Below, one piece after another: positions 9,708-17,046 of a stretch of 64,000 bases of DNA. The stretch comes from JAXMCK01 sp046349395 (lineage in GTDB: Bacteria > Pseudomonadota > Alphaproteobacteria > Geminicoccales > Geminicoccaceae): the NCBI GenBank assembly GCA_046349395.1, contig JAXMCK010000004.1:806001-870000 (forward strand). Direction: 5' to 3'. The notes beneath the pieces were generated by a model, which was given only the letters and a program-made list of their open reading frames with translations, had not been told where the DNA came from and made no database searches. The stretch's first letter is position 1. Each line of letters starts with the position of its first letter. The position numbers and the translations under genes were made by a program.

Positions 9708-9968
9708 ATGTCCACCGACGACTACATGCTGGGGCATGCCCCCGACGAGATGCGGCGGCTGGCGCGGCAGGCGGCGTTGGCGGGGGCGGAGACCGAGGCG
9801 TTCTTCCGCGGGGCCGGGATCACGGCGGGGATGCACGTGCTCGACATCGGCAGCGGGGCCGGCGACGCGGCGCTGCTGGCCGCCCGCCTCGTGCAGCCGA
9901 ACGGCAGCGAGCACGGCATCGAGCGGTCCAAGGACCTGCCGAGTCGGTCCCACTCCTCGCCTCCCTGA
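9708..9968 (+). pseudogene. class I SAM-dependent methyltransferase, truncated after motif I
   Basis: From the ATG at 9708 the frame reads MSTDDYMLGHAPDEMRRLA, a helical lead, then GMHVLDIGSGAGDAALLAA. That is motif I of the Rossmann-fold methyltransferases, the Gly-rich loop that holds S-adenosylmethionine. The next strand begins (HGIERS, where a GVDRS-type motif is usual), then similarity stops and the frame ends after only 86 residues, against 250-280 in full-length relatives. The break falls at the start of the palindromic repeat at 9963-10011. Not functional as it stands. Confidence 0.7.
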
Positions 9969-10011
9969 ACTCGCCCGAGGGGGCTCGGGGGAGCGCGGTG
10001 CGTTCCCCCGC
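9963..10011. repeat. dispersed palindromic repeat, copy 1
   Basis: About 49 bp containing a G-rich arm, GGGGGAGCG, a CGGTG loop and the arm CGTTCCCCC (9-bp stem with one G-T pair). It is near-identical (about 43 of 49 positions) to 16904-16952. It lies between the truncated methyltransferase and the convergent DJ-1 gene, so it may also act as a bidirectional terminator. The shared flanking word CCTGAACNCGCCCG shows that it is a repeated unit and not just a GC-rich hairpin. Confidence 0.6.
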
Positions 10012-10019
10012 TCGAGCCG

Positions 10020-10694
10020 TCAGCCCACCAGCTTCAGCAGCGCTTTCGCCCCCGCCTCGGACGAGGCCGGGTTCTGGCCGGTGACGAGGCGGCCGTCGGT
10101 GACGGTGAAGCTCTGCCAGTCCGCCGCCTTCTCGAACCGGCCGCCCAGGCGTTTCAGCTCGTCCTCGACGAGGAAGGGCACGACGTGGGTGAGGTGGACC
10201 GCCTCTTCCTCGCTGTTGGTGAAGCCGGTGACGCGCTTGCCCTCGACCAGCGGACGGCCGTCGGCCTGCACATGGCGCAGGGCGCCCGGCGCGTGGCAGA
10301 CGAGCGCCACGGGCTTGCCGGCGTTCCAGAACGCCTCGATGAGGGCGATCGAGTGCGGGTCCTCGGCCAAGTCCCACATCGGTCCGTGCCCGCCCGGGTA
10401 GAACACCGTGTCGAAATGTTCGGCCCGCATCTCGGCCAGGACACGGGTCGTCGCCAGCGCTTTCTGGGCCGCCGGATCCGCTTTGAAACGGCGGGTGAGA
10501 TCCGTCTGGCCGTCGGGCTCGTCGCTCTTCGGATCGATCGGCGGCTGCCCGCCCTTGGGCGAGGCCAGCGTCACCTCCGCGCCGGCGCCGAGGAAGGTGA
10601 AGTAGGGTGCCGCGAACTCCTCCAGCCAGAACCCCGTCTTGCGACCGGTGTCGCCCAGCCGATCGTGGGACGTCAGCACCATCAGGATCTTCAT
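10020..10694 (-). CDS. DJ-1/PfpI family protein (type 1 glutamine amidotransferase-like)
   Basis: The 224-residue protein has the DJ-1/PfpI fold markers: N-terminal strand MKILMVLTS, the acidic residue in GFWLEEF (Glu25/26), FYPGGHGPMWDL, and the nucleophile elbow LVCHAPGAL with Cys133 and His134. This length and the GFW..E motif place it nearer the HchA/Hsp31-like glyoxalase III group than the short DJ-1 type. Members detoxify methylglyoxal or act as deglycases or chaperones; which applies here is not shown. It is a single gene read toward the repeat at 9963-10011. The start is the ATG at 10692-10694. Confidence 0.85.
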   Translation of the reverse strand: MKILMVLTSHDRLGDTGRKTGFWLEEFAAPYFTFLGAGAEVTLASPKGGQPPIDPKSDEPDGQTDLTRRFKADPAAQKALATTRVLAEMRAEHFDTVFYPGGHGPMWDLAEDPHSIALIEAFWNAGKPVALVCHAPGALRHVQADGRPLVEGKRVTGFTNSEEEAVHLTHVVPFLVEDELKRLGGRFEKAADWQSFTVTDGRLVTGQNPASSEAGAKALLKLVG

Positions 10695-10949
10695 CGCCTG
10701 CCTCCATTGTGGCGCCCCGCCGCGTTGTCGCCCCCGCAGGACGGTCGAGCGGCCGGGTCCACCATGGTCGACACTACCGCTGACCGGCCGAATCGTTCCG
10801 CTACGGCTACGAAGGTCCGGCGTACCGACGCCGCCCCGTCCCGCCGTGCGGCAGCCCTAATCGAGCGCCGGCAGCTCGCGGCGGGCCAGGGCGGCGTCGC
10901 CGTCCTCGGGCTCGCCCAGTGCCCTGGCTGCCGCGGCGTTCCGGCTTTC

Positions 10950-11330
10950 CTACTCGTAGCTCGCGATCTCGACGAGGTTCCCGTCGGGATCCCGGATGTA
11001 GACCGACCGGATCGGCCCCACCGCCCCAGTCCGCATCACCGGTCCTTCCTCGATGGCCACGCCGCACGTGCCCAGATGCTCGACGACCTCGTCCAACGGC
11101 ACGCCCGCGACGAAGCAGAGATCGGCCGACCCCGCCGTGGGGCGCCGCGCCTTCGGCTCGAACTCGCGGCCGGCCTCGTGAAGGTTGATCTTCTGCTGCC
11201 CGAACCGGAGCGCCTTCCGCCCGCCGCCGAACGTCACGACCTCCATGTCCAGCACGCGCGAGTAGAAGGCACCGCTGCGCTCGACGTCGGCGACGGTGAG
11301 CACCAGGTGATCGAACCTGTCGATGATCAT
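10950..11330 (-). CDS. VOC family (glyoxalase/bleomycin-resistance fold) protein
   Basis: The 126-residue protein begins MIIDRFDHLVLTV and contains FYSRVLDMEVVTF, INLHEAG and IRDPDGNLVEI. These are the paired beta-alpha-beta modules of vicinal-oxygen-chelate proteins. Candidate metal ligands are His8, His51 and Glu121. The frame stays open about 95 codons further upstream, but that stretch lacks family similarity, so I chose the ATG at 11328-11330, where homologous proteins begin. Substrate unknown; relatives are annotated as glyoxalase-like or virulence-associated. It is transcribed away from the GloVer gene across a 444-bp gap. Confidence 0.82.
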   Translation of the reverse strand: MIIDRFDHLVLTVADVERSGAFYSRVLDMEVVTFGGGRKALRFGQQKINLHEAGREFEPKARRPTAGSADLCFVAGVPLDEVVEHLGTCGVAIEEGPVMRTGAVGPIRSVYIRDPDGNLVEIASYE

Positions 11331-11774
11331 GCCGATCCTGCTCCCGTCGGGATCCTTCGCGGCGTGCCGCAACCTGCCACCATGTGCGCCCTGCACGTTG
11401 CCATGGACCTTGATGACGCGCCGCTGCGCAAGCCCCGATCCGCGCCCCGCAGCCTTGGCCAAGGACGCGCTGCGGGCACCCTCCGGCGTGACCCCGACAG
11501 CACCGAAGGGGCCTCTACTTCGGCAGGCGGTAAATGCGGCCTTCTCTTCTGGAAATCCCCCTGGAACTTCCAAGAAATGCCACGGAACTTCCAAAGAGCA
11601 TGCTTGCGTCGCCACGACTTCCCCCGCTTACACGCGAGTCGGGAGAGTGGGCGATCCTGCCCGATCACCAGGGCGAGCCGAGATGGCGCGACGGCCTCTG
11701 CACCATGTCCTTTGGACGAGGGAGCCGGCAGTGGTCGTTCGGCGGCGCCCGCCAGTCCGTCAGGGGGCGAAGAC
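11331..11774. other. divergent intergenic region between VOC and GloVer genes
   Basis: This 444-bp stretch has no gene I can support; frames open through it are extensions of the flanking genes. It should hold the promoters of both divergent genes. The visible structure is the tandem GGAACTTCC repeat listed separately. A possible ribosome site (AGGGGGCGA) lies just before the ATG at 11775. Confidence 0.6.
11563..11594. promoter_or_regulatory. tandem palindromic boxes GGAACTTCCAA
   Basis: The 11-mer GGAACTTCCAA occurs at 11563-11573 and 11584-11594, exactly 21 bp apart (two helical turns). Each contains the small palindrome GGAA-C-TTCC. A weaker match (GGAAATCCC) precedes them at 11551. Spacing on one DNA face is typical of a regulator binding site, but the protein is unknown. 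Confidence 0.35.
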
Positions 11775-13115
11775 ATGAGCAGCATCGGCCGCCATGCGGC
11801 GTTGGCGATACTGGCCCTGGGCCTTGCCGGCCCGGGGTCCGGTGCGGAGGCCGCCAACCAGCAGACCACGCTGCACCGGTTCACCAACGATCTGAACAAC
11901 AATGCCGACGGTGCCTTTCCCAAGGCCGGCGTCGTCATGGACACGAACAAGTCGCTCTACGGCACGACCTACGAGGGCGGGGCCAACGGCCGTGGCACCG
12001 TCTTCAAGCTCGTGCGCACGCCGAACGGGCCGACCGCCTGGCAATATTCGACGCTCTTCAGCTTCTGCCAGTCGGCCGACTGCATCGACGGCTCCTACCC
12101 CGAGGCCGAAGTGACCCTCGACGCGCAGGGCAACATCTACGGCACCACCTACGAGGGCGGCGGCTCGGTCAAGCAAGGTCCGCTCAACTTCGGCACCGTG
12201 TTCATGCTGAAGAAGTCGGGCAACGGCTACACGGAGAGGGTGCTCTACGCCTTCACCGGCCTCGCCGACGGCGCCTACCCACGCTCCAACCTGCTGCTGA
12301 TCAACGGCGAGCTCTACGGCACCACCTACGAAGGCGGAGACGACAGCATCAACGGCTGCCTCGACATCGGCTGCGGCACCGTCGTCAAGCTGTCGCCGAC
12401 CTCCTTCGGCCCGTGGAAGCTGACCGTGCTCCACACCTTCTCCGGCAACAATGGCAGCGCCTACCCGCTCTCCGGCCTGACCGCCGATGCGGCCGGCAAC
12501 CTCTACGGCACGACCAGCTTCGGGGGCGGCACGGTCTACAAGCTGACCAAGCCCGCCATCGCCAACAATCCCTGGAAGCACACCGTCCTGCACCGCTTCC
12601 TCCCAAACGACGACGGCGGCTCGTCGCCCCAGGGCGGCGTCGGCCTCGACAACAAGGGCAATCTCTACGGCACCACCTACGAGGGCGGCTCGGCGGATGC
12701 CTGCGGCGTCACCGGCTGCGGCACGGTCTACAAGCTGACCAAGCCCGCCAGCGCCAACGGCACATGGGGCTTCACCGTGCTGCACAGCTTCTCCGGCGGC
12801 AACGACGGCGCCTTCCCGCTGGGCACGCTCCTCGTCGGCCCGAACGGCAGCCTCTACGGCACCGCCAGCGAGGGGGGTGCCTTCGACTACGGCACGGTGT
12901 TCAAGATGACCCCGACGGGCGGCTCCTATGGCTTCACCCTGCTGCGCACCTTCCGCAGCATCGCCAACGGCAGCTACCCCTATGCCGGCGTCATCAAGGG
13001 CCCACAGGGGTCGATCTACGGTACCACCTACGAAGGCGGCTACACCGGCGGCAGCGGTGCGTGCGGATTCAACGACACCGGCTGCGGCGTCGTCTTCCAG
13101 CTCCCGCCGAACTGA
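11775..13115 (+). CDS. secreted GloVer tandem-repeat protein (TIGR03803-type repeats)
   Basis: After a signal peptide (MSSIGRHAALAILALGLAG...GAEA) the 446-residue protein is built almost wholly of ~50-residue repeats. Each has the pattern of a hydrophobic strand LHxF, G-D-G-A-x-P, a G-N-L-Y-G-T-T-x-x-G-G core and G-T-V-x-K-L. The core YGTTYEGG recurs at least five times, with variants YGTTSFGG and YGTASEGG. This is the Gloeo_Verruco (GloVer) repeat of choice-of-anchor tandem repeat proteins, probably a beta-propeller-like surface or secreted protein. No C-terminal anchor is obvious; it ends VVFQLPPN. The start is the ATG at 11775; the frame is open far upstream but without similarity. Function unknown. 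Confidence 0.85.
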   Translation: MSSIGRHAALAILALGLAGPGSGAEAANQQTTLHRFTNDLNNNADGAFPKAGVVMDTNKSLYGTTYEGGANGRGTVFKLVRTPNGPTAWQYSTLFSFCQSADCIDGSYPEAEVTLDAQGNIYGTTYEGGGSVKQGPLNFGTVFMLKKSGNGYTERVLYAFTGLADGAYPRSNLLLINGELYGTTYEGGDDSINGCLDIGCGTVVKLSPTSFGPWKLTVLHTFSGNNGSAYPLSGLTADAAGNLYGTTSFGGGTVYKLTKPAIANNPWKHTVLHRFLPNDDGGSSPQGGVGLDNKGNLYGTTYEGGSADACGVTGCGTVYKLTKPASANGTWGFTVLHSFSGGNDGAFPLGTLLVGPNGSLYGTASEGGAFDYGTVFKMTPTGGSYGFTLLRTFRSIANGSYPYAGVIKGPQGSIYGTTYEGGYTGGSGACGFNDTGCGVVFQLPPN

Positions 13116-13517
13116 ACGCGACCGTCACCCTCGCCCGCGCCGGCTTCCGCTGTCGTGGGCGAGCGGACGTCAGATGCAGCTGGCGTTCTTGCCACGCTGC
13201 CGGGCGGCCATGAACATCTGGAGATATAAAAAAGTAAATCCCACTTTAGATAAGGAGAATGAAAACATCTTTGTTCATCTTGCAAAATTTTGGGACATCG
13301 AATATAATAGTATTTCTGTCTTGCGTGTCCAGGACTACTATCATTTCTGTGGAGTTGGGCGATGACAGCAAAGCCCTCGGTTTCGCGCCCCCGGGTCGAA
13401 GCTAACGCGATATGTACCCTCAAACGTTCAGGGCGTTGAGTCAGCGGCTTAACGCCCTGACGGAGGGCCGATTTGGCACGATGCCCCCGGAATCCGCAGC
13501 CAAAGACGAGGAGTCCG
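13116..13517. other. intergenic region with AT-rich island
   Basis: This 402-bp gap lies between convergent genes. Most is GC-rich, but about 13213-13350 is strikingly AT-rich against the rest of the window. It carries a 51-codon open frame from ATG 13210 to the stop at 13363-13365 (MNIWRYKKVNPTLDKENENI...). I recognise no family, and no ribosome site is clear. It could be a remnant of foreign DNA. A strong hairpin follows at 13428-13460. Confidence 0.4.
13428..13460. terminator. 13-bp-stem hairpin between convergent genes
   Basis: TCAGGGCGTTGAG (13428-13440) pairs with CTTAACGCCCTGA (13448-13460), with one G-T pair and a 7-base loop. It lies between the GloVer gene on the plus strand and the GNAT gene on the minus strand, where a bidirectional terminator is expected. 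No T-run follows on either side, so factor-independent action is uncertain. Confidence 0.5.
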
Positions 13518-14189
13518 CTACCGGGGCTCGCGAAGCATCGGAAACATAGGCGGAGAATCGCCCGATCGAATCTCTCCCAGCACCCGGAAACCGTGACGTT
13601 CATAGAACAGCCTGTTGGTGGGGCTGGTTGCTTCGAGATAGGCCGGTTGCTGAGCGCGATCGCAGGCAACCAGCCCCTGCCGCATCAACTGCGCTCCGTA
13701 TCCTCGCCCGTGATACACCGGATCAACGCCGATCAGTGGAATGTACCAGTGGGGAACATGGGGATGAAACTCGGCCATTTGTTCAAATAGGAATAGAACC
13801 TCGCTGAGCTTCGGATCAGACATATTCTGCTCAAACAGTTCGCCGATGGCGTCGCCGTCCGGCTGGACACCTGGAGGCAACCACTGTGCGACGCCGACAA
13901 AATCACCAATGACATAGGCGGAGTCATGGTCAAAAGACTTGCCGCCAAACAGGCTCACCAATGGCATAAATGTGTTGATGAACTGAAGCGCGTCAGGCCA
14001 GGCCCAGCGCGCGGCCGGATCGGCACTGAACGCCATGGTCATAGCCGCTTCAAATCGATCCTTCTCCGATCTGGTCACCAAGCGAGTTTCCAGCGCGTCG
14101 TGCACGGCTTTCCCTCGAATCTTGGGAGCGTAGTCGTTGCAGGCCAAGGTGGCGGATGGTGATCTGGCCTCGGTGGAGATGTCGTTCAT
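13518..14189 (-). CDS. GNAT family N-acetyltransferase
   Basis: The 223-residue protein has the acetyl-CoA binding motif of GNAT enzymes, IGVDPVYHGRGYGAQLM (Q/R-x-x-G-x-G type), followed by AYLEATSPTNRLFYERHGF, the usual motif B region. It is longer than minimal GNATs, with a ~100-residue N-terminal part containing an FSADPAARWAWPD segment that is common in this subgroup. I chose the ATG at 14187-14189 because a strong ribosome site (AGAGGAGG) precedes it; an upstream start at 14222 lacks one. Substrate unknown. It is divergent from the wHTH/TPR regulator, which may control it. Confidence 0.82.
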   Translation of the reverse strand: MNDISTEARSPSATLACNDYAPKIRGKAVHDALETRLVTRSEKDRFEAAMTMAFSADPAARWAWPDALQFINTFMPLVSLFGGKSFDHDSAYVIGDFVGVAQWLPPGVQPDGDAIGELFEQNMSDPKLSEVLFLFEQMAEFHPHVPHWYIPLIGVDPVYHGRGYGAQLMRQGLVACDRAQQPAYLEATSPTNRLFYERHGFRVLGEIRSGDSPPMFPMLREPR

Positions 14190-14229
14190 GGCGTCCTCCT
14201 CTGACGGTGAGAATGACGCCACACTGCAC

Positions 14230-14252
14230 TCAGGTCCTTGGCTCGGACCTGA
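14230..14252. promoter_or_regulatory. inverted repeat TCAGGTCC-N7-GGACCTGA, candidate operator
   Basis: Perfect 8-bp half-sites separated by 7 bp, in the 142-bp gap between the GNAT gene and the regulator at 14332. Position and symmetry fit an operator serving one or both divergent promoters; repeated CCTGAA words follow. The hairpin reading (RNA stem) is an alternative. Confidence 0.45.
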
Positions 14253-14331
14253 AAAGTCCTGAACTGCCCTGAAGTTCGCCTTCAGAACCGCATTGGGCTA
14301 TCCTGCCGTCCCGGAGGAGGTACCCTGGCAA

Positions 14332-15822
14332 ATGGACTGGGAGTTCGGGAACTATCGGCTGAAGCGCGCCAACCAGTTGCTGATCGGGCCTGAGGGACCG
14401 GTGCAGCTTTCGGCGCCATCGTTCGATATCCTTAACACCCTCCTCAGCAAACCGGATGAGGTGGTCGGCAAGGACGATCTGTTCGAAGCTGTCTGGCCCG
14501 GCCGGGTGGTGGAGGAGAACACCCTGCAGGTTCACATCTCTCGACTGCGCAAGGCGATCCCCGCCGGAATGATAACGACGGTGCATGGCCGGGGCTACAA
14601 ATATGCCGGCCCGAAGCCCATCGCGGTCGCGCTAAGATCCCAGGACAATCGCAGACCATCGATCGCCGTTCTGCCGTTTGACAATATGAGCGGGGACCCG
14701 CAGCAAGACTATTTCAGCGACGGCATCACCGAAGACATTATTGCAGGCCTCAGCAAGTTTAAGGATTTCTTGGTCATTGCCCGGAACTCCTCCTTCCAGT
14801 TCCGCGGAAGGGCGAATGATCTGGCCCAGGTGGCAAGTAAGCTCGGCGTCGAGTGTGTCGTCCAAGGCAGTGTGCGGAAGATTGGAAACCGGATCCGGAT
14901 TAGTGCTCAGCTGATCGACGCCTCCTCGACCGCCCATGTCTGGGCCGAGCACTACGACCGCGAACTCCACGACATTTTCGCCATCCAGGATGAAATCACC
15001 CAAATCATCTCGGCGCGGCTGGCCCGCCAGGCAAGAAGTGCAATTGCCTCGCGCGCCAGGGGCCACCCGACCAGCAACATGTCCGCATATGAGAGCTATC
15101 TTAGAGCGCTGCAGCTGGCTGGCGCGTATGACACGGTGATCCAGGCGGAACCATATCTGCAAAGAGCCATCGAACTGGACCCTAGATTCGCAGCAGCGTG
15201 CGCCATGCTGAGTTTTGTCCAGTCAATAAAGTACTACTGGTCATACAACCGCGCACATCTGGAGTCGGGGCTGCAGATGGCGAAAGCCGCGCTGCAACTG
15301 GATTCTGAGGAGGCTTATGGGCATCTCGCCGGCGGCTTTGCCCTGATGTACATGCGCCGCTTCCGAGAAGCCGAAACATTCCTCGACCGCGCCGTTGCGT
15401 TGAACCCGAACGATCCGTTCATCCTCAGCATTCGCGCCCTTTTGCTGAACTACCTCGGCAGGTTCGATGCGGCACTTGCTGAATTAGACCAAGCGCGGCG
15501 ACGAGACCCGTTCGCGGTAGGGTGGTTTGAGGACTTCCTTGGCATCATCCTGACAGGCACCGGACGCTATTCCGAGGCGCTCGCCTGTTACGCCAAGATG
15601 GCAATCGTGCCATCGTGGTCGCTGGTATGCGTTACCATCTGCCATGCCGAATTAGGTGAAAGACGAGAGGCCAAATATGCTTTAGAAAGACTTAGGGCAG
15701 GCTATCGTCATTTTCCCGGTATCACTGTTGATGGCATCATTAAAGAGGAAGTCTTTTACGAAGATCGCACGATCCTCGATCGTTACCGCGCGATCCTGCA
15801 GCGCATCGACAATGAAGAATGA
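14332..15822 (+). CDS. winged-helix regulator with TolB-like and TPR domains
   Basis: The 496-residue protein has three parts. Residues ~1-95 form an OmpR/CadC-type winged helix (LSAPSFDILNTLLSKPDEVV, VWPGRVVEENTLQVHISRLR, then IITTVHGRGYKY with a Met). Residues ~105-235 form the TolB-like/FlgO-like region (SIAVLPFDNMSGDPQQDYFS, DGITEDIIAGLSKF, VQGSVRKIGNRIRISAQLID). Residues ~250-490 carry TPR-like repeats (YLQRAIELDPRFAAACAML, RFREAETFLDRAVALNPNDP). I see no membrane helix, so this is a soluble regulator. Relatives are often annotated as adenylate-cyclase-like regulators, but there is no cyclase domain here. I prefer the ATG at 14332, behind GGAGGAGG, over a TTG at 14293. Confidence 0.82.
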   Translation: MDWEFGNYRLKRANQLLIGPEGPVQLSAPSFDILNTLLSKPDEVVGKDDLFEAVWPGRVVEENTLQVHISRLRKAIPAGMITTVHGRGYKYAGPKPIAVALRSQDNRRPSIAVLPFDNMSGDPQQDYFSDGITEDIIAGLSKFKDFLVIARNSSFQFRGRANDLAQVASKLGVECVVQGSVRKIGNRIRISAQLIDASSTAHVWAEHYDRELHDIFAIQDEITQIISARLARQARSAIASRARGHPTSNMSAYESYLRALQLAGAYDTVIQAEPYLQRAIELDPRFAAACAMLSFVQSIKYYWSYNRAHLESGLQMAKAALQLDSEEAYGHLAGGFALMYMRRFREAETFLDRAVALNPNDPFILSIRALLLNYLGRFDAALAELDQARRRDPFAVGWFEDFLGIILTGTGRYSEALACYAKMAIVPSWSLVCVTICHAELGERREAKYALERLRAGYRHFPGITVDGIIKEEVFYEDRTILDRYRAILQRIDNEE

Positions 15823-16073
15823 ACTTAACGGCGGCTGCGAGATCCTCGAGCTCAATGGCCAGCTGAAGACCTTCTGTCATCGGGGGCCTCGGTACCATTA
15901 GCACCCATTAACAATTTGAGGGCTCCGTACCAAGTACCATTAACGACCGCTAGGGACGGTTCGGGGTCGGTATTCTGAACCCTGTTACCTCCTGCCCCGA
16001 TCTCAACGGCGACCGGACAGGCGACCCACAAGAGCATTGACTCGGCGATGATATAGGATTATTATCCTCCACC

Positions 16074-16790
16074 ATGGACGACACCCCCTATCGCCTCGAC
16101 CCCGAGTTCCGCGCTGGCCGCAACAAGCGCCGCCTCGTGCGGCTTATGGCGCTCGGCGCCACGGCCGCCAAGGCCGCGGCGAAGCTCAAGATCTCGGATG
16201 CCGAGCTGGATGCCTTCACCGCCGATCCGGACCTGCCGGACATGGTCGAGGCCTATCGCGAGATGTACGGCCGGCCGGAGGACGAGATCCTCCAGCGGCT
16301 GCGCGAGGTGGCGATCCAGGTCCTGCTCGAGTCGGTCGAGGAACGCGACCCCAAGGTCTGCGCCTGGTTCTTCCGCGAGCTGCAGCGCGGCCGCAATCCC
16401 TGCGTCACGCTGGCGAAGTCGGTCATGCGCGCCCAGGAGCGGGCGCAGCGTGAAGCTGCGGAAGTTGAGAACCCACCGCCGCCGCCCAAGGTGAAGCGGG
16501 TGCTGTATCCGCCCCGCGCTTACGACGACATCGAAGCGCTCCGCCACCGCATCACCGTCCGCCTCCGCGACCGGATCATCGTCGAGGCGCAGGCCAAGAT
16601 GCGCGAGGAGGCCGAGGCCCGCGCGGCCGCAGGCGAGCCGCCGGCGCCGCGCCCTACTCCGACACCGCCGCCGGCCCTCACGCGCCGGCAGGAAACTCCT
16701 GAGGAACGCGACTATCGCCGCCTCCTGGCGAAGATCACCGGCAAGCGGATCAGGGTCCGCATGCGGGATCCGGATTTCGATAGCTCGTAG
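16074..16790 (+). CDS. hypothetical protein with HTH-like N-terminus
   Basis: A 238-residue charged protein I cannot assign. Residues ~20-50 (RRLVRLMALGATAAKAAAKL, then KISDAELDAF) look like a small helix-turn-helix of the kind seen in phage small terminase or homeodomain-like proteins. The middle is helical with Arg and Glu; residues ~135-205 are low complexity (PPPPPK, PPAPRPTPTPPPA); the end is basic. The start ATG is preceded by AT-rich DNA (GATATAGGATTATTATCC) that could hold a -10 element. Codon use looks like that of its neighbours. It stands alone between the regulator and metY. Confidence 0.6.
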   Translation: MDDTPYRLDPEFRAGRNKRRLVRLMALGATAAKAAAKLKISDAELDAFTADPDLPDMVEAYREMYGRPEDEILQRLREVAIQVLLESVEERDPKVCAWFFRELQRGRNPCVTLAKSVMRAQERAQREAAEVENPPPPPKVKRVLYPPRAYDDIEALRHRITVRLRDRIIVEAQAKMREEAEARAAAGEPPAPRPTPTPPPALTRRQETPEERDYRRLLAKITGKRIRVRMRDPDFDSS

Positions 16791-16903
16791 GCGCTCTCCG
16801 CGCGGCGACCTCGGCCCGACCCGTCCACCTTCAGCCCCACGTCCGCTCGCCTCCTAGCCCCCAGCCGATCCAAGGCTGCCCGGGGCCAATGCCGATTCCA
16901 CCT

Positions 16904-16952
16904 TCCTGAACGCGCCCGTGGGGGTCCGGGGGAGCGCGGTGCGCTTCCCCGC
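16904..16952. repeat. dispersed palindromic repeat, copy 2
   Basis: The second copy of the repeat at 9963-10011, same orientation. Its arms are GGGGAGCGC and GCGCTTCCCC around a GGT loop, with a bulged T. Relative to copy 1 the loop-proximal arm has changed but the fold is kept, as for REP-like elements under structural constraint. It lies in the gap upstream of metY. Confidence 0.6.
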
Positions 16953-17046
16953 CTTCTCCCTGCTGCCATCCGGGCACTGGATGGACCGGCCGGCGCGAAC
17001 CGGCTATGCCCGCGCGCCACGGATGTGACGGGTGAGCGAGGGGCCG

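Noticed and set aside
13131..13163. Weak inverted repeat CTCGCCCGC / GTGGGCGAG after the GloVer gene
   Set aside because: Large loop (about 16 bases) and a mismatch; the nearby 13428-13460 hairpin is a far better terminator candidate.
11534..13213. A 559-codon plus-strand frame rich in Arg, His and Gln
   Set aside because: It is the out-of-frame shadow of the GloVer repeat gene, and its apparent repeats mirror the DNA repeats of that gene.
15895..15945. Repeated TACCATTA words between the TPR regulator and the next gene
   Set aside because: Two or three short copies without regular spacing; not enough to call an operator or CRISPR-like array.
17032..17046. GTG start for metY at 17032
   Set aside because: The ATG at 17047 has a better ribosome site (GAGGGG), and the similarity begins just after it.
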